Source of the DNA: Entonaema liquescens
Taxonomy: Eukaryota; Ascomycota; Sordariomycetes; Xylariales; Xylariaceae
Length of the DNA stretch: 64,000 nucleotides
Assembly (NCBI GenBank): GCA_902805475.1
Contig: CADCSX010000025.1
Span: 1,178,001 to 1,242,000 of the forward strand
Direction of reading: 5' to 3'
Shown: positions 55,427-64,000 of the stretch, piece after piece
Layout: each line of letters opens with the position of its first letter
Position numbering within the stretch: the first letter of the stretch is position 1
The notes under the pieces: generated by a model
The model's database searches: none
The model's input: only the letters and a program-made list of their open reading frames with translations
What the model was told of the DNA's origin: nothing
Translations under genes and position numbers: made by a program

Positions 55427-57316
55427 TCACAACAGCCGCATTGAGCACTGCTGTTCTCTATTTAAGCCCGCATCCCATTTTGCATCCACGGACAGGCTTT
55501 GTTCGTAGCTAGATTTATGTTGTAATAAAACGCAAACCGCCCAACCGACAATTCTACCACTTTCAATCTGCTCTTTCTCGGTTCGCATACCAGTAATGTG
55601 CTGGGGTCGTTTCTCTTGAACTTGTCTCACTGCAAGCATGGTCTTCATTTGTATGGCCATTCCTCTATCATTAAAAAAATCTTTATGCACGTCATTCCCC
55701 CATTCCACGCTCCAGAGAGGTACCATTACGTCGCCAGCTTGTATTTCCTGGGTACATATCCCGTAGAGCGCACTAGCTTCATCGCTCTGTCCTGCCGGCT
55801 CTGATTCGAATAGACAGTAGTCTTGCAGAATAAAGTTCATTTGCCGGAATGTGTCGAGTATTTCTGCATGGGAGGACTCTGGTAACTTCTTGACGACCTT
55901 CTTTATGAATTTGTCGTAGGGGGAGTTCTTCTTTCTCTCATCTGGGGGTATATGGCGGAATTTTATAACCATCTCGAGTAACGAGGAGACTGTAAGGACC
56001 CGCAAGGCCTGGTTTGAAGAAGGTGGGAAGAACTTGTGTAGAGCTCGCTTGACTCGTTCGGTCTTCTGGGTCTTGTTTAATTGCGGTTTGTTAGGCGCCA
56101 CGGCATACATAACTTTCCTGCCTCGTGGCCCACCAATAAATGGATGCCAATGGACTTGAAGGATGCCATTATGGAAGGTTAAACCGGCTCTTCCGGAATG
56201 CCCAGGGGAAACGGGATACATCTCGTACGTATCCTGGGTTCTTATTTGAGAATGATAAGGGAGAGGCCGTATTCGGGATTTTGACCAGTTAGGAACCCAT
56301 GATGGGTAAGCAATACCCTCTGGCTGGGCAACAGGTCCAAATTCAAATAAATGAAGTAATACTTGGAGTTTAGTATCATTACCACCATACTCAAAATTGC
56401 TTGAAGCGACTTGTTTATAAAGCTCAGTCCAGTGAGCAGTATAATCGAGGTGGAACCGGTGTTCTTCTTGTACGAGGCCAAGCAGAGCAGCAATACGGTC
56501 TTTAGGTTCAAGACAAAGAGCTTCATGGAAGTCATACAAGAGCTCTAGTATCGTGAGCTTGGATGACTTTCGCAGACTCGACATCACTTTGATCGGGTAA
56601 GATGACATATCCAGAGTTTGAAACCTTATTGCTGCCGAGACGAGAACCTCTAAAGGGATAGAATAAGGCCCGCAGTGGACAGTAGCTTGTCGGGCAAGAC
56701 ATGCCTCCTGGACAATCCAACGACGTGAAAACCACGGCCGCTCGGAAAATTCCAAAAAGCATCCAAGACCACCACTTAAAGCGCCCCCACCGCCGAAGAT
56801 GCGTGTCATAAGAGCCACAATTCGCGATGCCATGTTACCCTTATCCATTTCAGGGAGTAGACTAGCAAGTTTGAAAAAGGTAAATAACTTTGCGATGGCA
56901 TCGTCTCCAGGGCCCAGCCAGATATGAACCGTCCTAGCCCCTTCGAATATACGGCCCATCCTCGGGATTTGTTGAGCCTTTTCGATATCGTCGGCTTGAT
57001 TGAGACATATAGCGTCGATCCATAAACATCGTAGTACCTTGAGAGCTCTCAGGCGTCGCAATAAAGCATCAACGCTAGGCGTGATCGTCAGGTACGAATT
57101 ACCATTGTCGCATCTTACTTCCAAGACCCGCGAGAAATCGGGCTTCCCCCAAGTGTACGAAACAGCGAAGTAGTCCTCAGTCAGTGCTGAAAGTTGATGC
57201 TGAATAATTGAACAGCTTAAAGGAGCATTTTCGTCCAAAGCTGGATCTAGCATAATGAGTCTAATTCCATCTTCGCCGTAGAGAGGCTCATAACAGTATC
57301 TGTTCAAGGCGGACAT
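55427..57316 (-). CDS. HET-domain (heterokaryon incompatibility) protein
   Basis: Single exon, 629 residues. The HET domain lies at about 47-200 with its three signature blocks: YFAVSYTWG (49-57), LWIDAICLNQ (98-107) and TVHIWLG (129-135). The rest is a family-variable helical region with a short hydrophobic segment near the end (VGWAVCVLL). HET proteins take part in non-self recognition between hyphae, where some trigger cell death; most genomic HET genes have no assigned role. No partner gene such as a NACHT/WD40 protein is seen next to it. The start MSALNRYCYE is the first ATG, and the domain begins at the distance usual for the family. Confidence 0.9.
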   Translation of the reverse strand: MSALNRYCYEPLYGEDGIRLIMLDPALDENAPLSCSIIQHQLSALTEDYFAVSYTWGKPDFSRVLEVRCDNGNSYLTITPSVDALLRRLRALKVLRCLWIDAICLNQADDIEKAQQIPRMGRIFEGARTVHIWLGPGDDAIAKLFTFFKLASLLPEMDKGNMASRIVALMTRIFGGGGALSGGLGCFLEFSERPWFSRRWIVQEACLARQATVHCGPYSIPLEVLVSAAIRFQTLDMSSYPIKVMSSLRKSSKLTILELLYDFHEALCLEPKDRIAALLGLVQEEHRFHLDYTAHWTELYKQVASSNFEYGGNDTKLQVLLHLFEFGPVAQPEGIAYPSWVPNWSKSRIRPLPYHSQIRTQDTYEMYPVSPGHSGRAGLTFHNGILQVHWHPFIGGPRGRKVMYAVAPNKPQLNKTQKTERVKRALHKFFPPSSNQALRVLTVSSLLEMVIKFRHIPPDERKKNSPYDKFIKKVVKKLPESSHAEILDTFRQMNFILQDYCLFESEPAGQSDEASALYGICTQEIQAGDVMVPLWSVEWGNDVHKDFFNDRGMAIQMKTMLAVRQVQEKRPQHITGMRTEKEQIESGRIVGWAVCVLLQHKSSYEQSLSVDAKWDAGLNREQQCSMRLL

Positions 57317-58588
57317 TTTGTTACTAGCAATGGGGTCCGTAAGTTTCTATGTAGTAGCCCTAGGTAGATTAACTGCCACAGCGCGCTTTATAGCCTTAAT
57401 GTTCATCCCTCAGTGTTGTTGGAGACTTCATAGGCTCCTATGGTGCATAGCCACATCTCATAGCCACTGTTTACTACAACATCGGGGATGCGGAGGGAAC
57501 GCATCTGCTGATTTGTTATTATAGCATTTGCGCCTAACCACTATTTTCTATAAGGACAAATCATATGCAATTTACGTCTGAATACCTGGGTATCTAACTA
57601 AGTGGTTAGAAATAGGACAAATTCCAAAATCGAACACGGACATTTTCCCATCTCACATATCTTAGTATCTGTCAATCATGTCGCCTCAAAGGGCCATCCT
57701 GGCGCTGGTACCTATCTGTAGTGCCAGACATTTGTCGTAGTGAATCGATTGATGGGTGCGTAACATTGCGTTGAGCTCCAGGCCCATAAGGACGTCAAGT
57801 CTGTCGTAGAGAGATGCATTATCGAGATGGTAGAAAGTCGGATATTCATATGGCTCTGAATGGGGTCGTTCAGGAGGCGTATTTTCATTCTGGGTCGTCT
57901 AAAGGGGAAATATAGTACGTGTAGTGTGTTGCCTATTGTCTCGGCTTGCCTGAAAACTCCCAAACTTGTTTCCAGAACTTGCCCCTCGCTTTGGCCTACT
58001 TAGAAGCGGTAGGTTAGATAGCCACCTCCCTAGCAAAACCTATTATGCGTCGGGCTTTAACTATTAGAAACGATTCAGTACCTATCGTCTGAATTTGGCA
58101 AGGGCTAAAGCTTATGTTACTCGAAGTTTCTGCGGCCGCTATAAGAAGGCCGCTTAGATGACCCACGGAAAGTGTTGGTTATTAGTGAATTACCACGAAT
58201 CCGAAAAGTAGAGTGTATTTTGATGAATGCATTGGAAACGGAGCGAAGCTGATAAATATTGTGATGTTTATTGGTAAAACGGTTGCCTATAGTATAAACT
58301 TGGATAGCGATTGGCCTGTATAAACTGTCCCCATAGGTTATACAGTATGATAAAATACAACTGCCTAAAAATATCCCATCTCCAATGCCCAATACCTAGT
58401 ATTCGTGATCCTATAATTTCATGTTAGAATGTCCTGCATCCAATCCCAGTGATTTCGTCCTTTAAATTAAGTTCCATGTTAAATCCGAAATTTCTTTTTT
58501 TTTAAAAAAAAAACCTCACTCCCATCACTATAGGCTTCTTCAATCGATGCGTAATTTGTATAAGTTGCTCAGTCCAGGAGTATAGTTA
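57317..58588. other. Intergenic region
   Basis: 1.27 kb with no supported gene. A T9-A10 run at about 58494-58512 could form a weak hairpin. It includes the HET promoter. Confidence 0.45.
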
Positions 58589-59059
58589 TTAATCTTTTCC
58601 AGGGTTAAGACGATCGACCTGATAAGCCACCCATGAATTGGTGTGGTTGTTACAGACAAAGGGGCTTCCGGTAAGGCTCGTCGCTATAACGGTTCCTTCA
58701 TCTTTACATTCTGGATCGCCATGTGCTCGTACTAAATAAAGCATGTTAGTAATTATAATCGTTATAGGCGCCTGCCATTTCCACAGCAGCACCATCCAGA
58801 TTGAAACAGAAAAGAGCGCAAACTTACAAACCCATCCGGCTGCCATGTAGAGATACATGGAGCTGTAAGGCTCGGAGTTACGCTGACAGGCGCCCGTCAT
58901 CGACTGGGTTACAGTGCCAACTCCCTGGTTGTTCGATAAACAGCCTGCGGTTGAGAATGTCCTCATATCGCCGACATAGGGATCAAATCTTGGAAGGGGT
59001 CCTCCCTGAGCAGTAGCTGTAAGGGCAGCTAAGCTGGTGAGGGTAGATGTAAAATGCAT
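58589..59059 (-). CDS. Small secreted cysteine-containing protein (effector candidate)
   Basis: Two exons, 59059-58828 and 58731-58589, give 124 residues; the 96-nt intron is GTAAGT..TTTAG with a perfect TACTAAC branch site. Unspliced, the frame would read a hydrophobic membrane-like stretch that is really intron. The signal peptide is about 1-18 (MHFTSTLTSLAALTATAQG). The mature protein is about 105 residues with four cysteines (GCLSNN, GACQRN, ECKDE, VCNNH), enough for two disulphides, plus several aromatics. No domain recognised. Size, signal and cysteines fit a small secreted protein of the effector or defence type, but the role is unknown. A TATA box lies about 105 bp upstream. Confidence 0.75.
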   Translation of the reverse strand: MHFTSTLTSLAALTATAQGGPLPRFDPYVGDMRTFSTAGCLSNNQGVGTVTQSMTGACQRNSEPYSSMYLYMAAGWVCKFALFSVSIWMVLLWKWQAPITIIITNMLYLVRAHGDPECKDEGTVIATSLTGSPFVCNNHTNSWVAYQVDRLNPGKD

Positions 59060-59162
59060 GATAAAAATAGTAATTTGAATACTAGATATTTTGTAGAGAT
59101 CCTTGACTATCTGGCCGTTGGAATAGGATAGTAAGGTATTTTGTACGCAAGGAGCTCGCGGC

Positions 59163-59168
59163 TTTATA
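59163..59168 (-). promoter_or_regulatory. TATA box of the small secreted protein gene
   Basis: TATAAA on the minus strand within CTTTATAAAG, about 105 bp upstream of the ATG. The 11-mer TATAAAGAATG occurs twice on the plus strand here (from 59165 and 59183). Confidence 0.45.
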
Positions 59169-59170
59169 AA

Positions 59171-60580
59171 GAATGGTGGTTCTATAAAGAATGTAATCTT
59201 ATATCATCAAGTCCGCCAGAACGGTCGAGAGTTCAAACCCCCGCCAATAGCTCGAACTTAAATGCTTGAAGAAATTCGCCATCTCTAATACACGTAGGTA
59301 TGGAAAGGAAGTTAGCTAATGATATATGGGCCCCGAAAAACATTCGACCTAGTGGTAGTAGCATAGTCTTGTTCATGACTCCGTCATACTCGAGTAACTA
59401 TCCGAGTATGTAGTTGAATATCTAAAAGTACCCCAACATAGTAGCGTATTATACACATATGTGTGTATCTAGCTGGCGACAGTATGATAGGATTCCCTGA
59501 GCACCTTACTATATTATAAAGCACCGAGAACGTCTTCCGAATCCGCTGATTAGCTACTCGTGTTTACAGAGTGATAATGTTATAGACTGACCCGTACATG
59601 AAAGTTCCTATCTAGTTAAGAATATTTGTTCCGCCAAGTTAGCAGAGAGTCAAACATCTGGATAGAGATTACTCGCGCGATGTGATGGTTTGAAAAAGAT
59701 GGGCCATTCCCATATATATATCAAAGCATGACTCGGATTTTCGAGAAGAAGAAACCCACAGTAAATATTTGGACCGGTCAAGATCCAGACTTGAATCCAG
59801 ATATCTAGATATCTAGATAATTGTTTGGGGATAAGTTGGGTCCTAGCATATTTGTGGATGAGAAAGAAGAGTAAGATGAGATACAAGTGGACTCAAATAG
59901 GTTCAATGTAAGCAATGGAGTATTTAATCCGAAAGCTTGGTAAGTTTATATAACCTGTCAGTGGTCTTAATTGGATGCTTACCTACTTACCTAGGTGCCT
60001 TAGGTATTTAATATTGAGAATCACCCGGTTATGATATCAAGTCGAAAAAAAAGGTAATTAGCAAGAATCAATCTCTTAGGTATGTATTATTTTCCATATT
60101 CACATGTAGAATTGATAGGGGGTATGGTAACCCCATGTAATCTATAACCTAATTCAGGTACCAATGATGTCACCGTGCTACCGCTAGTTATTTCCCGAGC
60201 CTGCGCATCGTACCTTCAATCCTCCGACCAATTTATCCCCTTGGCGCGTCAAGAAGAAACTTAACTGGCCAATCGCACGTTGATAGGTGACATTAGAGCT
60301 TTTCGTAGTTTCGTAGTTTCGTAGACCTCTTAACACCTCCAATAACACTTGTAATTTACCAACACCGACACCAACACCAACACTCGTAAACATTGGCTTT
60401 GATACCTCATCCACAATTCCTTATCCAACTTTCCTTTTTTTTTTTTTGTGTTTCTTCTCCTCGGCCTTTTTCCCCTCTGGTGCAAGTGACGCCTTTTAAG
60501 CATGTACTGTTTCGGCAATTCAGCATTTCTACCCCGTACATGTAGCCGTAGCTTTCCGATCGAACAAGACGATATCCAAA
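59171..60580. other. Intergenic region
   Basis: 1.4 kb upstream of two divergent genes. Repeated CTAGATAT at about 59802-59818 and CGTAGTTT repeats at about 60305-60325. The final 100 bp before 60581 is pyrimidine-rich, like a fungal transcription start region. Confidence 0.45.
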
Positions 60581-61408
60581 ATGCCTGGCGGGCTACAAGC
60601 ATCGCGCTGGGCATCGGCCCCGAACAACTATCGCATAAACAAATCACACAATAGCCGGCGTCATTCCGAACGAACATCGTCAAGCATACCATTATCAGCC
60701 TTCTCGACAAAAGCGGTCTCGGTATCCGATAACTCCCTTACCCCAGGTGACTCTTCCGAAGACCTCCCTCCGCCTGAACACGAACTTTCTCGATTTCTCA
60801 AAATTGTCGCTCGGCTTAATTGGAAAATGCCATTCCTTAAGGAGGGATATCGCATAGCCATAGATAGTGCCGACAAGCCGCAGGCCCAAGTGGAAGCGTG
60901 CGAGATACAATTTAAGTTGGACTTCCATGAGTTTTACATGCTCATCGAGCGAGCCCTAGTCCGCTTGATGGGTATATTCGGTATCGTCGTGGAGAATCAC
61001 GGTGCTGTAATCCATGGCGTATATACGCTATACGGCAGCTCAGAGAGCGGTCAGCATCAGTACCATGCAAACGTTCTAAGGGCTCTTGAAGACTCAAGAA
61101 ATCCCCTCAGCGTCATCTTTGGAGCCGCTGAAGTACGGAAGCAGCTATTGCAAGCTAAAGACCTCCGCAATCGCTGGAAGAATATTGATGAGGCTGACTC
61201 GACATTGCCTCCGCCGGCGCCGCTCTCAGCTTATAATCTCGAGCTTATTGTGCAAACTATCCTGTCAGCAATTGACCGCGCTTATGCTTTGACCGTCGAA
61301 TATGTTGTTGAGCGCGAAGGTAAACCTATGAATACTTCCAGCGATACTGGGGGAAGACTGGGAGTTTATCGTGGGTGCGATGGATTGGGAGGCTGTTTGA
61401 TTTGCTGA
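60581..61408 (+). CDS. Conserved-type fungal protein of unknown function ending in a CaaX box
   Basis: Single exon, 275 residues; no known domain recognised. The first 65 residues are Ser/Arg-rich and disordered. Residues about 68-245 are predicted helical with well-spaced aromatic and Leu positions (SRFLKIVARLNWKMPFLKEG; FKLDFHEFYMLIERALVRLMG). This resembles an unnamed helical family seen in many Pezizomycotina. The last residues are GGCLIC followed by stop: Cys-aliphatic-aliphatic-Cys, a CaaX prenylation box preceded by a flexible Gly-rich linker. If used, it would anchor the protein to membranes. It has no Ras-type GTPase motifs. The start ATG follows a pyrimidine-rich leader. Confidence 0.75.
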   Translation: MPGGLQASRWASAPNNYRINKSHNSRRHSERTSSSIPLSAFSTKAVSVSDNSLTPGDSSEDLPPPEHELSRFLKIVARLNWKMPFLKEGYRIAIDSADKPQAQVEACEIQFKLDFHEFYMLIERALVRLMGIFGIVVENHGAVIHGVYTLYGSSESGQHQYHANVLRALEDSRNPLSVIFGAAEVRKQLLQAKDLRNRWKNIDEADSTLPPPAPLSAYNLELIVQTILSAIDRAYALTVEYVVEREGKPMNTSSDTGGRLGVYRGCDGLGGCLIC

Positions 61409-62203
61409 ACTTCCCACGCACATGCACGCATTGACGCGACAAGCCACTATTTAGATTCCCTTTTTGTTTTTGTTTTGTTTTTCTCAAGCATAGCTCTGGG
61501 CGGGTTTACCACGTCCATTTTCGATAGTTAGGCAATCATTGGCGTTAAGGTTGACGAGATGATTAAGATATGATACCCGGACCTGTGGGATAAAGGTACC
61601 CTACCCTTACCCTTATGGCTCAATAACATGTAGTATTTCTTTGTACACCTGCATGTGGTTTGGGTTACCCTTGTTTACCTCAAGTTCAACTACTCCTCGA
61701 ACAACCGAAACAAACCTACAAGTTGTAACAATTTCCTGATGCCTGTTTATTGCCCTCGTGACGATGACAAGTTCCAATATAGTGCTTCGCCCTGTCGAAT
61801 AAGGAACTTAGCATTTAGAACGTGACGCGCGAAGCCTCGAATTAAACCCGGGGTGTATGGTACATTACATAGTACATAGCATCAGGGGTCTTCTTGTAGG
61901 GCTGTGGGTTACAGGCAGAGTTAAGCCAATGAGCTGCTGTAAGTTCAGTCTCGCCCCCTCAACTAACGTCAGACCGTCCAGCTTTCTCTTAGGTACTCTC
62001 TTAATTGCGATAAGGTTGATAAGGTGCCTACTTACGTAGTAGGTCCCTGCGTAGACCCTCCTTTAGATCCTCCTTCAACAACCTTGAGCTTCAATCTCAT
62101 CCATATATAAATGAATCCGATGGTATTACCCTTTCATCTTCTTACCTTACATCATTATCGTCATTTCACCGATAGCTCTATCAGGAGCTTTACTACCTAA
62201 AAT
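61409..62203. other. Intergenic region, promoter of the RNase T2 gene
   Basis: 795 bp with no supported gene. TATATAAA at 62104-62111, 93 bp before the RNase ATG, is a good TATA candidate. Confidence 0.5.
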
Positions 62204-63242
62204 ATGGCGCCATCTACCACATCTCTACGCTCTATGTTCGCTTATGCAAATAATTTGGTCTCCCAATTTCCACTTAACCTCCCCAACCTTCCGAACCCGC
62301 TTACGATTCTTAACCCACAAGCTCCTGTTAACATCGATAACTCCGTCACGCCCTATGATCCTCTTACGGGAACACCGGCTTGTCCCATAAATGGACCTAT
62401 AAGCTGCCATAACACATCCGCTACCGACTCTTGCTGCTTTATACATCCCGGCGGACGTCTGCTACTCACGCAGTTCTGGGACGAGAAGGCCCACGTTGGT
62501 GGTAGCGAAGAGGACTGGACCTTACATGGACTATGGTTAGCTCATATTCATATCACTCGTTGGATAGATAGCGTGTGTCGCGGCTAGCTAATGACTCCTA
62601 TCTTATTGTAGGCCAGATCTCTGCGATGGATCTTACGACCAATTCTGTGGAATGGCGCCCCAGTTTAATAACATCAGCAAAGTGCTAGAGCACTATGACC
62701 AAGCGGAACTGCTTGCGGATATGAATCGCTATTGGATTGCCAACTAGTATGTTTTCCAGAATACTATCTACGATGAATCAAGGTACTCCGCAACAATGCT
62801 AACTAGATGAAGTGGTACGAATGACCATCTATGGGCTCACGAGTACAATAAGCATGCCACATGCATCAATACGCTCGCACCTAACTGCTATGGCGAAGGC
62901 TACACGCCGGGCCTCGAGGTCGTCGATTACTTCGTGCGCGCGTTCAGCTTGTTCAAGATGCTTGACACGTACTGGGCCCTGGCAAACGCTGGAATAGAGC
63001 CCAATTACAAGAAGACGTATCCCTTGTCCCAAATACAGTCTACGCTTGAGACCTTCAGCGGCGGGCGTGTCATCCTCAAGTGCACGGGTAGACACCACAA
63101 TGTTCTTCACGAAGCCTGGTACGTGTACTTCGTAAAGGGCAGCTTGCAGAGCGGCGACTTCGTACCGGCGAAGGACAGCTTCAAGGGCAGTGAGGGCAAC
63201 TGCGCGTCCCACGTGAGGTATCTGCCTAAGCGTCATAAGTGA
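62204..63242 (+). CDS. Ribonuclease T2 family enzyme
   Basis: Three exons, 62204-62535, 62612-62746 and 62813-63242, give 298 residues. Introns of 76 and 66 nt are GT-AG with CTAAT and GCTAAC branch sites. The splices restore the two catalytic segments WTLHGLWPDLC (CAS I, about 105-115) and HLWAHEYNKHATC (CAS II, about 160-172), with both catalytic histidines, the Glu and the Lys present. Paired cysteines are those of the fungal T2 fold. The enzyme cuts single-stranded RNA through a 2',3'-cyclic phosphate, usually outside the cell or in the vacuole. Odd: the N-terminus (MAPSTTSLRSMFAYANNLVS) lacks a convincing signal-peptide core, although the fold needs disulphides. Confidence 0.88.
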
Positions 63243-64000
63243 AGTGTAAGTCTCACTACATTAATAGTCGTTTGAACAAGTATACAGCATTTCTAGCTCG
63301 GCGTTTGAGGTTTGGTATTGTCACAAGGTGGAGTAAGGAGCAAGGAAACAACGTTGCTGTTCCGCGAGGAATCCTGAACCTAGCTGTGGGGACCTGCGGC
63401 TATACATTTCTAGTAAGCTCTTTATCCCAAATGTCTCGTCTAAAGTTTTGGCAGATATACGGATTTGGCTGAGTGATTAGGAGTACCATATGGAAGTTGG
63501 TCCGGTATTATTGGTCCTTATCCATAGCTGTAGTTCATACGGTGTACAACAAGCATCTACGCTTCATTTTGGTTATATTCAATAGAGACTCTCGTCGAGA
63601 AAGATCTCAGTGCGGACTTTACATGATTCCTACTCCGATCTTCAAGCAAATGAGACATGTCATCTGAGCACAGTCATACTCTATCTCGCCGAAAGTTGTG
63701 GGGCTTCTCAGGTCAAGGCGTAGTTTAAAGTTTATATCAGAGAAAATAGGTTGGCGAGTCCCAGAAGATGGACAAGATGGTTATTCTAGTAAACCTAAGC
63801 CTTAACCCGGGTAGTGATACTATTAACTAGGAGGGAAGCTTTGAAATCTTGACTTTGATATTTAAACTTAAACTCAAGTCCCGACGGAACACTAGGTACC
63901 TAGGTAGTTAAAAGGGCACTGGCAGCTGGATAAGGCTAATACAACGGAGAATATTCACTATTTGGAATATATGTGAAAGCTTGCTAAATCCGAGCCTTCG
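63243..64000. other. Intergenic region to window end
   Basis: 758 bp with no recognisable gene; short frames only. A CTAGGTACCTAGGTAG motif lies at about 63891-63906. Confidence 0.4.

Noticed and set aside
58731..58827. Transmembrane-like stretch in the unspliced frame of the small secreted protein
   Set aside because: It coincides exactly with a GTAAGT...TACTAAC...TTTAG intron, so it is not protein sequence.
59200..59250. GAGAGTTCAAACCCC resembling a tRNA B box
   Set aside because: No acceptor stem pairing or A box in the preceding 70 bases.
1..64000. CRISPR arrays and prokaryotic-type operons
   Set aside because: None seen; the window is eukaryotic with spliceosomal introns.

Overview
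This window is nuclear DNA of a filamentous ascomycete (Pezizomycotina), most likely a Sordariomycete. The evidence: short 50-125 nt GT-AG introns with CTAAC-type branch sites; fungus-restricted families (HET-domain protein, cutinase, COL-26/BglR-like Zn2Cys6 regulator, Loa1-type acyltransferase); scattered TACCTAGGTA-type intergenic motifs; and a 6.6 kb AT-rich block bearing the signature of repeat-induced point mutation (RIP). I find 17 protein-coding genes, ten with at least one intron. Splice sites were chosen by hand so that the joined frame stays open and matches the family. No tRNA, rRNA, CRISPR array or biosynthetic cluster could be supported.

Layout. 0-3 kb: a small hydrophilic stress-type protein with a perfect CRE (TGACGTCA) upstream, then a neutral amino-acid permease, both on the minus strand. 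3.3-9.96 kb: the RIP block. Inside it I can delimit a complete minus-strand Ty1/copia-type LTR retrotransposon (3440-9292) with two 170-bp LTRs, a 5-bp TAAAT target duplication, a TGG-initiated primer site and remnants of zinc knuckle, protease, reverse transcriptase and RNase H, all still in one reading frame. 10.4-18.2 kb: dihydroxy-acid dehydratase, then a divergent pair of Loa1-type acyltransferase (-) and an unusual kinesin-14 (+). 19.9-29.2 kb: cutinase, PIF1-like helicase and the COL-26-like regulator, all minus. 29.2-36.8 kb: a gene-poor stretch. 36.8-42.3 kb: a divergent, probably mitochondrial pair (hotdog thioesterase and LYRM5-like LYR protein), then a repeat-laden methyltransferase preceded by a G-rich 10-bp array and several other minisatellites. 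47.8-50.1 kb: the CCR4 deadenylase. 51.2-51.6 kb: a mariner-type MITE with RIP-like arm divergence. 54.2-63.2 kb: alpha/beta hydrolase, HET-domain protein, small secreted cysteine protein, an orphan protein ending in a CaaX box, and an RNase T2.

Functional threads. Primary metabolism and housekeeping are represented by the permease, dehydratase, acyltransferase, CCR4 and the mitochondrial pair. Environment-facing functions are the cutinase, RNase T2, small secreted protein and the carbon-source regulator. Self/non-self recognition is represented by the HET protein. Genome defence is recorded in the RIP-mutated retrotransposon and the MITE. The strongest unusual signals are the in-frame RIP-killed copia element, the MITE with only transition differences between its arms, the altered microtubule-binding motifs in the kinesin, the orphan CaaX protein, and the G4-capable repeat against the methyltransferase start codon.
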